The notes under the pieces are model-generated. The model was not told the DNA's origin, made no database searches, and was given only the letters and a program-made list of their open reading frames with translations. From Odobenus rosmarus divergens (taxonomy: Eukaryota; Chordata; Mammalia; Carnivora; Odobenidae), in the NCBI RefSeq assembly GCF_000321225.1, contig NW_004450275.1:7671122-7735121 (forward strand): DNA of 64,000 nucleotides, in the 5' to 3' direction. Of this stretch, positions 34,216 through 44,605 are shown in pieces (positions within the stretch are counted from its first letter, which is position 1; each line of letters starts with the position of its first letter). A program made the translations under genes and the position numbers.

Positions 34216-34467
34216 AAAGCAAGTGCTGTACCCTTGATCAAACCATGCTCACAACATAAATGATCACCCAATAATAACAGTGTCATGACAAGTTTAGCCT
34301 GTGAGACCAATGTTTGTTTGAGTCCTTTCAAGAGCGTTTCATGCAGGTTCCACAGGATGCTAACTGAAATCCTAGGTGTGGCAAATTAGACTTCATGTAT
34401 TTGTAATCTTATTCCTTCTTCTTTAATCTCTGTATTGAAGGGAGATTAATCCAGCCATTTGTTATGC
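34216..34467. other. Unassigned sequence
   Basis: No recognised feature. Confidence 0.4.
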
Positions 34468-34650
34468 CAGTGTTTCTCACAGTGAGCATCAGAATTATTG
34501 GGGCACTTGTTAAAAAATGCACATTCTTGAACCCCAACTCTGGACCAACTGAATCAGAAACTATGAATGAGCATGGCACCCTGGAACTGCCATCTCAGTA
34601 AGTTCCCAAGCAGATTGCCAAGCACACGACATTGGAGAACAATAAGCCCT
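34468..34650 (+). mobile_element. MER5A-like hAT MITE
   Basis: 'ccagtgtttctcacagtgag', 'catcagaattattggggcac', 'aactgaatcagaaactatga' and 'attggagaacaataagcc' follow the order of the MER5A non-autonomous DNA transposon. Confidence 0.85.
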
Positions 34651-35013
34651 ACCTATATTCTCATCCTGTCATGAGGAAGGAAGGGAGCTAATCTAAAACA
34701 GTCAAATTCAGGACATCACCATGGGCCAAGAATCTTTCAGGGAAAATAGCAAAACCAAAACCATATTCAGATATTGGGATGTCTACTTTCAGTCATCCAT
34801 CACTCTATAAATTTCTTTCTTGCTTTCTATAAAATTAACAAAGGTATAGTATTTTTCCTGATGATATCTTGGCACCAAAATGAAAACATTTTTGCAAGTG
34901 TCATATCACAATCAGAATGCCCTACTTTAGTTCAGAAAAACATAATTCAAGCCATTGTTTATGGAATTGCTGCAACATATGGTCACCAAAGAAATCTAGC
35001 AGCCACTATAGGG
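34651..35013. other. Unassigned sequence
   Basis: No recognised feature. Confidence 0.4.
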
Positions 35014-35066
35014 AAAGACTTTGCATCCTCTTTTTTTTATTATTTTTTCAAAGACTTTGTATCCTC
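35014..35066 (-). mobile_element. Probable tail-only retroposon insertion
   Basis: A 19-bp T-rich block (35031-35049, 'ttttttttattattttttc') is flanked by a 17-bp direct repeat, 'aaagactttgcatcctc' at 35014-35030 and 'aaagactttgtatcctc' at 35050-35066 (one change). This is what target-primed insertion of an A-rich tail without body would leave. Confidence 0.65.
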
Positions 35067-35151
35067 CTGATGAGCTGGTTCTGTAGACTCTCCTTCCACT
35101 CTTGGATGCAAAGGTGCCCTCCACTTGTGGATTCTGATTTGACAGAAATAC

Positions 35152-35185
35152 AGATTTGACTATAAATATAGATTTGACTATAAAT
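35152..35185. repeat. 18-bp tandem duplication
   Basis: The unit 'agatttgactataaatat' at 35152-35169 is repeated almost completely at 35170-35185. Confidence 0.9.
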
Positions 35186-35299
35186 TTAGGAGGATGACTG
35201 GTTGAGAACATTCTTGAGCAAAATGAGTTTTGAGCTACAATAACGGTGGTTTCCCCGACTTATTGGACTTATGATATGCTAGGAACTAGAGTAAGACAT

Positions 35300-35860
35300 A
35301 TATGATTTCATTTCTTCTTTCCTGTAGGACTGTGATACAAACAAGGGTTTGAATTGAGTAAGTGTTGCATTGAGAAGCAGACTTAAGATGGAGTGTTGCA
35401 TGCAAGATGTGTATTAGGAGCACCTTGCCATCAACACTAGTCTGTAAACCTGTGTAAAACCTCTGAACACGAGAGACTCTATTTTGAGACTAACAACTTT
35501 ATCCTGTTTTTTTGAAACAAATATCACATGGAATTATTGAACTGGGCAGAAGCATATGATTGAACAAAGGACTGCCTACACCTCCATACTTGAGAAAAAT
35601 TGAACACTCTCCAAAAGGTATTTTCCTACTAACTGACATAATGTGCTCAGAAAACCAATGAGATGTCAAATGTCATTATATCTGCCAATCATAATTTTTG
35701 GAAAACAATGTGTAAGTCTCCTAATACTTCTGCAATTTGCTAACGAAGACCACTGGCTTTTACTCCTCAATGAGACATGATTTGGGTTGCCCGCACATTG
35801 TAATTCTAAGACCCCAAATGAATGCTGTTGTTTTATTTCAGTGCTTCCCCTTTTCTCAGG
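35300..35860. other. Unassigned; possibly an LTR-like relic
   Basis: The texture ('taagatggagtgttgcatgc', 'gagactctattttgagacta') suggests an ERV-type LTR, but I cannot define ends or family. Confidence 0.25.
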
Positions 35861-36190
35861 GGACAAGGGAGAAGAGGGAGAGTAGGGGGCAGAGCGAGAG
35901 GAAGACTAGGAGCCGTGGTGCCGCCTCAAGGAGGGCCTCCACAAACCAGGGAGTTCTGCAGTCAGAATGCCTCTCAGAGCCGAAAAGGGATCACCCTGAG
36001 TGAGGAGCTTTCTTGCAGCTGAGGCAATCCCTGAAGGGCCCGATAGCTGAGGGTTATGTGCAGAAAGCTCCCACGTTGAGGCAACAGGTCCTTCACTGAA
36101 GAGGGACCTGGGAGGCCCATCACAGTGCCCGCCTGAGGGATCCAAGATGTCAGAACTAGAATGTGGCAGAGCGGAGGAGTGTAACATAGA
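35861..36190. other. GC-richer segment of unknown origin
   Basis: Locally raised GC with several CpGs ('gagccgtggtgccgcctc', 'gcagagcggagg') in an AT-rich neighbourhood. Overlapping frames run on both strands (35822-36022, 35906-36187) without splice support. It could be an internal ERV remnant, an unmarked exon or a decayed CpG island. Confidence 0.3.
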
Positions 36191-36307
36191 AGAGTTTGAT
36201 CTTAAAAGTAGTTGTCTAAAGCAGACTAAAGAATTTCATAAATGCCTTTTCCACCCAGGGGTGAGTTATTAAAAGATGCACAGTGATTATCTTCAGGAAT
36301 CATTTCT

Positions 36308-36522
36308 CTTCTTTTTTTTTTTTTTTTTAAGAATTTATTTATTTATTTTAGAGAGAAAGAGAGAGAGAAAAAGAGCATGAGCAGGAGGGGCAGAGGGAGA
36401 GAGAATCTCAAGCAGACTCCGCACTGGCGTGGAGACTGAGGCAGGGCTCAATCTCATGACCCTGAGATCATGACCTGAGCCAAAACCCAGAGTCAGACAC
36501 TGACTGTGCCACCAAGGTGCCC
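36308..36522 (-). mobile_element. Older-type tRNA SINE, antisense, 14-bp duplication
   Basis: Duplication 'caggaatcatttct' at 36294-36307 and 36523-36536. The body differs from the main Can-SINEs ('gagaatctcaagcagactcc', 'tgagccaaaacccagagtca'), a feature shared with 38561. Confidence 0.95.
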
Positions 36523-36579
36523 CAGGAATCATTTCTATAGTTTGTGTTTCAGGATAATGTATTAGAATGTCAATTAGCT

Positions 36580-36642
36580 CATGTTGTCGTTTGTTTGTTG
36601 TTGTTGTTTCACTTTTTTTTGTTGTTGTTGTTGTTTCACTTT
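36580..36642. repeat. (TTG)n repeat with internal duplication
   Basis: Two TTG-repeat blocks, each ending 'gttgtttcactttt', lie side by side. This indicates a short tandem duplication within a microsatellite. Confidence 0.85.
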
Positions 36643-37970
36643 TCCCCATTTAAAGTTGGTGGCCAGGCCCTTATATTTGCTTGCCTCGAGATTTTTGCAT
36701 GGCAGAAAAGAATTGATGCTTGAAGTGAAAAGCTCTTTCCATTCTTCCTGAATGATTAAGCTCAATGAAGAGATGATGCTCCCCCACTGAGAGAGAGGTA
36801 AAAAGGAGGGACTTTGGGTGCAACTGAAGGTGAGAATGACTATAGCTGAGGACCAAAAGAAGGGCAGGTAGAGATTGTTCATAATTATAAAGGCTTCTCT
36901 AGTGGAAGATGGAAGACTTAATTGCTTTCAGAGGTATCTCGGGCGGGTGACAAGACCCTGAGATCTCAAGGAAAGGATTGCCTGGTGGCCCTGTGGGGAT
37001 GGAAAGTCAGTGCCCAGCTTAACATACTTTAGGCACTAAGGCAAGCAGGCTCCCGATGCTGAGGGACCATCCCTGCTGGCTCAGCTGTGGTCTCAGCAAG
37101 TGGGACTGATGAGCACTGCCCACAGGACCTCCCGGGTGGTGGGGCGTGCCCATGAGAGGAGGAAGCACCCTAATAACGGGTGGGATTTAATTTCTACCAG
37201 AAAAGTGAGAGACGGACTCAAAAATAGGTTTAAATCTATTTACAGAACATTTGAAAATGCAAATTCTTCTACTTTGGAGTTCTTTGCAGTAATATTCTCA
37301 GGAAAAATGTACTAAGGAATAGGAAAAGACCATGGGTATCAGGCCTAGCTAAGATCATAATTGCCATTCTCGTTACAAGGAGAACAGAGAGAAGGAAGAG
37401 GAGGAAGGGAGGATGTACCAGTAGTTTCTCTTACTACTGACGGGCAGCTTCCTCCACGCCGGTCTACACTACACACTTCATAGGAAATGGAAGTGACCAA
37501 AAGTGGCAGGGGGTGAGTGTGCCCAGGAGGGAAATTTTATTTAATAAATAAAAGAAGGTTTGATAAAAAGAAGAATGTAGCTGAGTAACCATCTGTACTG
37601 CCCACATGATGGTGAAAAACACAAGTTTTAGGAAACCCAGGGAACTAGGGTCCAAATATCATCATTCTCTCCTTTGGGTGCTTGTAGAGGTTATGCCTTT
37701 TTATTGCCAAAGTGTTAATGCGTGCCTTTCCTCAAAGCTGGAAGCCAGCTGGTAGACCCGGCCACTAGAACCCCTTCAGATTCACAAAGGAAAACTGGAA
37801 CCCTTCACTGGGGGGTTGAGATCTGGTTTTCCTAACAAAAGAAGAAGGGCAAAGTGCACTGGCACAGAAAAGAATGAGAAGGATTCTATCTGAGATGCAC
37901 AGGCATAAAAAATCCACATGATGAACATGCTATTCTGCCTGCCCCTCCCCCACCTTCATCTATCACTTTT
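36643..37970. other. Unassigned sequence
   Basis: About 1.3 kb with no recognised repeat or gene. Confidence 0.4.
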
Positions 37971-37983
37971 CCCTTTTTGTCTT

Positions 37984-38177
37984 TTTTTTTAAAGATTTTA
38001 TTTATTTATTTGAGAGAGAGAGAATGAGAGATAGAGAGCATGAGAGGGAAGAGGGTCAGAGGGAGAAGCAGACTCCCTGCTGAGCAGGGAGCCCGATGCG
38101 GGACTCGATCCCGGGACTCCAGGATCACGACCTGAGCCGAAGGCAGTCGCTTAACCAACTGAGCCACCCAGGCGCCC
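37984..38177 (-). mobile_element. Can-SINE, antisense, perfect 13-bp duplication
   Basis: Duplication 'ccctttttgtctt' at 37971-37983 and 38178-38190. Close relative of the 17291 copy through shared diagnostic bases, so probably from the same young source subfamily. Confidence 0.97.
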
Positions 38178-38229
38178 CCCTTTTTGTCTTAAACTATTTC
38201 AATATTACTTATTTAAGTTTTCTGTACCA

Positions 38230-38543
38230 TGTGCATCTAATTCCAGATTAATTCCATTAATTACAAAAATATTCTGAACACCTGTATGGTCATCCCCCAA
38301 CGCTATCATGAGTGCTTGAAGAAACAGTGCAAAACACAGGCAACGCCCACTGTGCCCTCCTCCTTAGTTCATTCTCTCCCTTGCCTCCATCAGAGTGACC
38401 CCACCCTGAGTGTGGCGAGTCTCAGCCAGTGCATGTTGGTATCCATAAACAATAGTTTGTATTTTTTCATGTTTTGAAAATTACATAAGGAGTACGGTAT
38501 GGTTCATAAAATTCTCCTACTTGTTTTGCCAAAAACTTACGGG
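38230..38543 (-). mobile_element. L1M LINE fragment, antisense
   Basis: 'tatccataaacaatagtttg' and 'tttcatgttttgaaaattac' resemble an antisense L1M 3' block. The first part is less certain. Confidence 0.5.
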
Positions 38544-38995
38544 TTTTTTTCAGCTGTATTTTCTTGAAGATTCATTTATTTATTTTGAGAGAAAGAGAAA
38601 GAGAGTGAGCATGAGTGGGGGGCGGGGGAGGAGCAGAGGGAGAGGGAGAGAGAGAGACTCTCAAGCAGGCTCCTCGCCAAGCACAGAGCCCACACGGGGC
38701 TCGATCTCATGGCCCCGAGATCACGACCTGAGCCGAAACCAAGAGTAGGACGCTTAGCCAACTGAGGCGCCTGGGTGCCCTGATTTTTTTCAGCTTTATT
38801 AAGGAATAATTTACATGTAATGGAATCCATTTCTTTTAAGTGGTTCATTTTGATGAATTTTGGTAATTTTATCAGTCGTGTAATCACCAACACAAGATAT
38901 GGAAAAGGCCCTCCCCCCCCAAAAGTTTCCTTGTGCCCCTTTGCAGTCGCCCCAGCCCCTGCCCTGATCTTCCTTGTAAGCACTAGGTAGCCGTC
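38544..38995 (-). mobile_element. L1M LINE 3' end, antisense, split by a SINE
   Basis: The poly(T) plus 'cagctttattaaggaataat', then 'aaaagtttccttgtgcccct' and 'ttgcagtcgccccagcccct', match the antisense L1M 3' region. A SINE (38561-38783) sits at its terminal T run. Confidence 0.8.
38561..38783 (-). mobile_element. Older-type tRNA SINE, antisense, 17-bp duplication
   Basis: Flanked by 'tttttttcagctgtatt' (38544-38560) and 'tttttttcagctttatt' (38784-38800). It landed in the T-rich end of an L1M. The 159-codon frame over this area is a composite of SINE and L1M. Confidence 0.93.
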
Positions 38996-39060
38996 CCAGG
39001 CCAGAGCTGGCAGGTAGGTAGGCACACCAAACTCACTCAACAGTAAGAATTCCACTTCTC

Positions 39061-39263
39061 GGGGCGCCTGGGCGGCTCAGTCTTTAAGCGCCTGCCTTCG
39101 GCTCAGGTCATGATCCCAGGGTCCTGCGGATCGAGCCCCGCGTCGGGCTCCCTGCTCAGCGGGAAGCCTGCTTCTCCCTCTCCCACTCCCCCTGCCTGTG
39201 TTCCCTCTCTCGCTGTGTCTCTCTCTGTCAAATAAATAAATAAAATCTTTAAAAAAAAAAAAA
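39061..39263 (+). mobile_element. Can-SINE, perfect 16-bp duplication
   Basis: Duplication 'aagaattccacttctc' at 39045-39060 and 39264-39279. Intact A-box and near-intact B-box; CpG-rich head ('ggggcgcctgggcggctcag') and long A tail suggest one of the younger copies here. Confidence 0.98.
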
Positions 39264-39279
39264 AAGAATTCCACTTCTC

Positions 39280-39929
39280 AGGCCACCCCCTTTTCTCCCA
39301 CTGTTGTGTCAAATGTCAATCTGAGGCTCATTTCGGTCCTGCCTTTCCTCAGAGGAACCTGTGACCTCCGGATCTCCTCTCACCAAGCAGCCTTGCAACC
39401 TCAGTTCTCTGATGGACTCCCAAACCCGTGATCTCGTAGATTCCCCTGCTCGTTCTCATCCTTAGCATAGAGGTGACTTTCTCTTTCTCCATCCTCACTG
39501 GAAGCCAAAATCTCTTTAGACAGATGACAGTGGGTGTCAAGCACTTGGGGTATGCATTCTTGTGGGTGTGACAGTTTTATTTTAAAGTGTGAATATTTAC
39601 ATCTATAATATCCTTTGCACCGATCTAAATTTCTAATGAAACATGTCAGACCTCAACTTTAAAATATTCTAGGTTTTCCAAAATTCTCCTAAGGGTAAGT
39701 GGCTAAAAGAGACCACTGACCTATATCACACAGGGTCCCAGAAAGCTTAGATACCCCCCGAGTCTAGTGGGAAAGATAGGTTACATATATTGTCATACAT
39801 TTTGGAAAAGAAGTATGTCCAGGGGATTGTGGGAGAACAGAGTAGAAATGCCCAGATTAACCTTGGGCTGCTGGTGGTCTTGGGCTGCTACTTAGAAAAT
39901 AATTCATTTCTTGTGCTCTAAACCACGCA
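39280..39929. other. Unassigned sequence
   Basis: No recognised feature. Confidence 0.4.
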
Positions 39930-40147
39930 GCAGCCAACTTTTCTGGAAAGAGACAGTAAATATTTTAGGCTCTGCAAGGACATGGTCTCTGATGTAGCTA
40001 CTCAGTTCTATTGTAGCAGGAAAGTAGCCACAGCTAATATGTAAAGGAATGAGTGCACAGTGTTCCAATAAAAGCTTTTTTTTTTTTTAATATAAAGAGT
40101 CTGTGGGTAGTATTTGGCCAATAGGGCCACAGTACAGACTCCTGTCC
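39930..40147 (-). mobile_element. hAT-type MITE, antisense
   Basis: 'cagcagccaacttttctgga', 'taaatattttaggctctgca', 'ccaataaaagctttt' and 'ggtagtatttggccaatagg' are the reverse complement of the family also present at 60108, a short non-autonomous hAT element. Confidence 0.85.
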
Positions 40148-40320
40148 TAAATCGTGGTCAATTATATTTCGATATATTATGTATCTAAAAACCATTTAGA
40201 AATTGTCCATAGTGTAAGGTGTATAGAGATGAGCAATGTTAAGTAGTCTGTCAAGAAAGCCATAGACTAGGAAGGAAAAATAATGTGAAAATAGTCACAA
40301 CAAAAGGTGTTAAGTGCTAT

Positions 40321-40880
40321 TGTTACAGGATTTGTGTCCCCTGAATGCCTGCCATTCTTGGTCACATCACTTCGAAGAATGAAGAGGTAGACCCGATGAA
40401 GAGTGGTGGGCAGCAAAGCAAAGTTTATTGAGCAAGAGTGTAAAGCTCCCAGAGAGGGAGGAGGGCCCGAGAGGGTTGCCCTGGGAGTTTCTAAGTTTAG
40501 GGGGTTTTATGAGCTCTTTTAAGGAACTTTCTTAAGCAATCAGTGTGTGCCAAGTCGTGCCTGTGCCATTCAGGGCTTTGATCACTTATCTGTCTACCTA
40601 TTAGGTTAAAGTCCACGTGCTGATGGTCTTTTCTTACTGACATCTGGGGGCTTATGTCTTTAACTGCCCCTTGTCCATGATATTGACAAATGCTTTTGTG
40701 GTGAATTGTCTTAATTTAGGACGTTTTGCAAAAGTCATTTCTGCAAAAGCTGCAAAACAGAATGTCAGTGTGGTCCTGTCTAAGCTGCAAAACAGGATGT
40801 CTGCTGTTTTATTTTAGCCGTCCTGACTCCGTATTTTCTTGTCGGGGACCCTGACCCTGACTACCTAACTGTCCAACTAA
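40321..40880 (-). mobile_element. Class I endogenous retrovirus solo LTR, antisense
   Basis: Read on the - strand, a TATA-like 'cataaaacccc' (complement of 40501-40511) is followed about 75 bp later by AATAAA (complement of 40424-40429) and a terminal part ending 'cctgtaaca' at 40321. This U3-R-U5 spacing is typical of a class I LTR. The U3 start is uncertain (about 40850-40880) and no duplication was found. No viral genes are present nearby, so it is a solo LTR. Confidence 0.7.
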
Positions 40881-41210
40881 CTCCTAAACCTATGAAGGTT
40901 GTATACAGCCCGGTGTTAGTATAGAAGAGTGTGGCTAACTTACTTTTAGGAGTGAGGGCTACATCATCCCATTCCTGCCCTCAGGTACACTTATAAAAGG
41001 CAGAAATCTCGAAATTCCAGACTTAGAAGGAAGTTTTGTGTTCATGACGTCTGACTCCTCATTATACACGTAAAGAAACTAAGGTAAGGCCTCGGAGAGG
41101 GTAGCATATTATATAACATTTGACTTGCTACACATTGGCTTTTGGTACCAGAAACAATATATTAAATTGGACCATTTACACAAAGGATTCACTCATCAAA
41201 ATTAGCCCTA
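40881..41210. other. Unassigned sequence
   Basis: No recognised feature. Confidence 0.4.
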
Positions 41211-41365
41211 CCTTATTTATTTTTTTAATTGAAATACAGGTGAAATATAACATTGTTAGTTTCACGTGTAAAGCATAAGGATTTAATATTTGCATATATT
41301 GTGAAATGATCACCGCAGTAAATCTTAACATCCATCACCATACATAGTTATGTATTTTTAAAGCC
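41211..41365 (-). mobile_element. L1M LINE 3' end, antisense
   Basis: 'ttaattgaaatacaggtgaa', 'aacattgttagtttcacgtg', 'tgtgaaatgatcaccgcagt' and 'catccatcaccatacatagt' are a well-known antisense L1M 3' end. Confidence 0.88.
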
Positions 41366-42551
41366 GTACCTTATTTGAAATAGTGCAGAAAATAAATGTG
41401 AGCAAGGAAAATTAAGAAACACTTCTGTATTTTCTTATTCATGTCCATTCAAGTAATTACTACATTTCTCATCTTGAGTTCTGTCTTTATTTAATTTGAG
41501 CGTGGCAAGTTTTGCAACCTTTAGTATCTGCTAGGTTGGTACATAGATAAGAATAGGGCCTGGGATACTCTTTCACTACAAATTTTTTGCGAAGCATTTT
41601 AGTAGCAAAGGGAGTATCCCAGAAAGGTCAGGATAAATAGAACGGAAAACAGGAAGAGCTGACCCGCAGCAGGAGTGGGACCAGCCTGTTGTCCCTTACT
41701 GGGCTGTGGGAGTCAGCAGGCCTTCCCCGGTAAATAGGCTCTGCATCCCAGGAGCGGAGCCCTTCCTCCCTGGGGCCATGGCATTGTTTATGGTACAATT
41801 ATTTAACAGGAAGTGAGGACTCTCAGCATTCTAGGAGGGAGGACCTGGAGGTGATTGCCTGAGGAGCGTCATTATGATCCTTGTCGGAAAGCCTGGAGAA
41901 TTCGCTCTCAAAGAAGGTGTGCATATAATAAGGGGTGTATTTATTTATTAATCATTACTTGATTGACTTAAGGAGACAATAAATGCATGACTAAGAATAT
42001 GGGAGAATGAATCAGTGACATTTATGTCTGGGTGGCTCAGGTAAAATTTTATCGTTTCTAGATTAGATTGTAGAAATTATTTGTACTTTCTGTTTGAATA
42101 GCAAAGGAGCTGGATTCTGGTCCAACTAATGCCCGAATCTAAATCAGGCCCCAGTGTCCTCAGAAACACCGGGCAGAAATGGTGATGGAGTCAATTACAT
42201 TTTAAATGCATGTTTCAGCCTTTGGGCAAAGGAGCAAATCGCTCTGCTCCAATCTGGACAGCAGTCTGTATGTGCCAGAGGGGACAGGTGGGAACAAAAT
42301 AGTGGGGGGAAGCCAGACAGAGAGCTAATGGCTGCTTTCAGGATGAAGCACATTGCGAGTTTACCCCAATTCAAGATGGGCTGAAGTGTGTAGGACTGAA
42401 AGCTCAACAGCCACAACAATGAAATCCTTATTACAAGCAGACCTTTTTGTTTTATTTTGTCACCTTTATTTATCCATGTCCCATTTACAGACACACGGGG
42501 TGGACCCAGTCTTTCTCTCTTAAAAAACATTCTTTATGTTTTCCCACACAG
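41366..42551. other. Unassigned sequence, possible intron upstream of the candidate exon
   Basis: No transposon recognised in ~1.2 kb. The last 40 bp are pyrimidine-rich and end in an acceptor. Confidence 0.4.
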
Positions 42552-42687
42552 GAGCAAGATTTTCTCCGTGAGACGGGCTTACCAGAGGAATTGCCGAGAT
42601 GAAGCTTACGATAAAGCCTCATCTTCTCTAGATATTGCTAAACTGCTCTCCAAACTGGATGGATTCATTGATCTTCTCACCAGCATT
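42552..42687 (+). CDS. Candidate internal coding exon, unidentified protein
   Basis: Seen: a pyrimidine tract ending 'gttttcccacacag' precedes, and 'agcatt|gtgagt' follows, a 136-bp segment. Only one of the three + frames is open throughout: the first base completes a split codon and the remaining 45 codons end exactly at the donor, so the bounding introns would be phase 1 and phase 0. The reading starts SKIFSVRRAYQRNCRD and ends LLSKLDGFIDLLTSI, a basic stretch followed by a likely amphipathic helix. The segment keeps CpGs and is not a repeat; an antisense L1M begins about 50 bp downstream, as expected in an intron. I do not recognise the protein family. Conservation or RNA evidence is missing, so a fortuitous open segment between splice-like signals remains possible. 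Confidence 0.5.
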
Positions 42688-42734
42688 GTGAGTTTGCATT
42701 TCTCTACACTGTTACTAATACTTGGCCTTGCGCT

Positions 42735-43105
42735 TTAGGTTTGCCTGACAGGTGTAAAATATTATCCCATTGTTTTATCAGTACTTCCTAATTACTAGTG
42801 AGGTTAAGCTGCTCCTTATAAGTTAATTGACCATTTAGGTTTTTCCTTAGGTTAAGTGATTATTTTTTGTTTTCTAATTAGGGTTTTCAGTACATTCTGG
42901 ATGTTATATAGATTGATTATGCGGATTACAAATCTCTTCTTCCACTCTTATCTTTCTCTTTTGTTTCCAACTTTGTTTGAAGCAAAGAAGTTTTAAATGT
43001 TAACCTACTCAAATCAAACCGCATTTTTCTTTCCTTTTTTCTTTTTAAGAAATCTCTCCTACTCTTCTGCGTTTTTGCAAAAACAGAAAAAGGCTTTGCA
43101 TTTCA
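42735..43105 (-). mobile_element. L1M LINE 3' region, antisense
   Basis: 'acaggtgtaaaatattatcc', 'actagtgaggttaagctgct', 'tcagtacattctggatgtta' and 'aagcaaagaagttttaaatg' follow the antisense L1M 3' order. Confidence 0.8.
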
Positions 43106-44026
43106 CATAGTTTCTTTAGTTTGAAGGAAATTATGTTTGTGTATTCAGTGAGGTGAAATTTTAGTTTTACTTTTCCATGGGGATAACATTGTCTTTTCCC
43201 CACTGGTTTATAATGTAACCTCTTTTATATGTCTACACAGCTATCCCTAAACCAATGCCAAACTAAAATTACACTATCTCAGTTAGCACTTTATAGAAAG
43301 TACTGGTGTCTATAAGGAATATCTACTACCTCATCCTTGCTTTTGGGAAACTAGCTGGGCTTTATTCTCAGTAGAGGAGGAAAAAAACAACCATTAAAAC
43401 CTTGGAGGTAAAATGATTGTTGAGCTGGAAAAGTTTTTCTCATAATACTTCCATAGTCCGTGTGCCATTTCACTATGGGAGTGTTTTCCTGGAGATACAC
43501 AAAGCCACTGGGATTTTCACACTAGTGTCCAGAGATTGTTATTCAAATGAATTATTCAAATGAAACCCTGACAGAGGTCAACAAATATAATGCTTGCCTA
43601 TGCCTTACCACAAAAAGATGGTGAGAAACCTGTGCAAAGCCAAAATGAAGTCTGATGCGAAAGTGTAAAAACGTATGTTCAATATTTTTCATATAACGTT
43701 TCTTGAAGTTTTCTATGAAGCCCCAAGAAATCTATAAGCCCATTTATTTTCCACTCCCATTGGTTCTGCCTACTATTACTTTCATTTCTAACCCCAGTTA
43801 AAGGGGTAAGGAAAACATTTTTCCTCAGCAATTGGAACAAAAGGGGAAAGAATTTGGTGATGGGGATCCAGGCATGCTCCGCTGTGTAAAGCATAGAATG
43901 GGTCTGGCAACTAGCGATTTCTTTTGAAGGAAAATAATCATTTGAGAGCTGTATTTTAAATATGTTAGCTCTTTAATAGAGCTGAGTGGTTTAGGTGGAT
44001 TAAAAAAAAAAAAAACGGAATAATAT
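43106..44026. other. Unassigned sequence
   Basis: No recognised feature. An A run lies at 44002-44014. Confidence 0.4.
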
Positions 44027-44275
44027 AGGCGCGCCTGGGTGGCTCAGTTGGTTAGGCTGAGAGGTTGCGGCTGAAGGACCAAAGCCCTGCCTGACTTCAT
44101 AGCCCACACTGGACACAAAACACTGCCCTTCCTCCAAGAACGGGCCTCCGAGTCTCTCTGCTTTTCCATCCATGGCATAATGTCACCTGTCTTGGGTTTG
44201 ATACTTTCAGACTCATTTGTCTTCAAGCAGGACACTTAAAAATAAATAAATAAATAAATAAATAAAATAAAAATG
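44027..44275 (+). mobile_element. SINE-headed chimeric retroposon (tentative)
   Basis: The first 27 bp (44027-44053) are a Can-SINE head ('ggcgcgcctgggtggctcag' plus 'ttggtta') and the end (44238-44275) is an AAATA-repeat tail. The ~183 bp between them lack the B-box, CT-rich middle and any other SINE part and match no repeat I know. It may be a template-switch retrocopy of a cellular RNA, or a SINE altered by later rearrangement. No clear target duplication. Confidence 0.5.
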
Positions 44276-44437
44276 AAAATAAAGGGCATGGTGGCTAAGT
44301 ATTTAGAAATATGGGACTATCCTGATGCTTTTACAGATTGGGTACCCATTCACTGTCACAGCCTCAAATACTAATTAAGACAGAAAAAGCCACAATGAAA
44401 CCTTCTCCACTCACACAAAGGAGTGGACCTCAGAGCA
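44276..44437. other. Unassigned sequence
   Basis: No recognised feature. Confidence 0.4.
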
Positions 44438-44605
44438 GGTGTATCCCAAACTTTAATGTGCATGGGGGGAGACTCCGGGACCTTTTTCAAATGCAAACTC
44501 TGATTCAGTAGGTCTGTGATGGGCCTGGGATTCTGCATTTCTAACAAGCTCCCATGTGATGTTGAAGCTGCTGTCCCATCAGCCACACCATGATTCTCAA
44601 AACCT
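44438..44605 (+). mobile_element. MER5-like hAT MITE
   Basis: 'cccaaactttaatgtgcatg', 'actctgattcagtaggtctg' and 'ttctgcatttctaacaagct' then 'atgattctcaaaacc' match MER5A. Confidence 0.88.

Noticed and set aside
38576..39055. 159-codon - frame
   Set aside because: It runs through a SINE and an L1M end, so it is a repeat composite.
42154..42384. 76-codon + frame just upstream of the candidate exon
   Set aside because: No acceptor/donor pair encloses it and no family is recognised; kept as intron.
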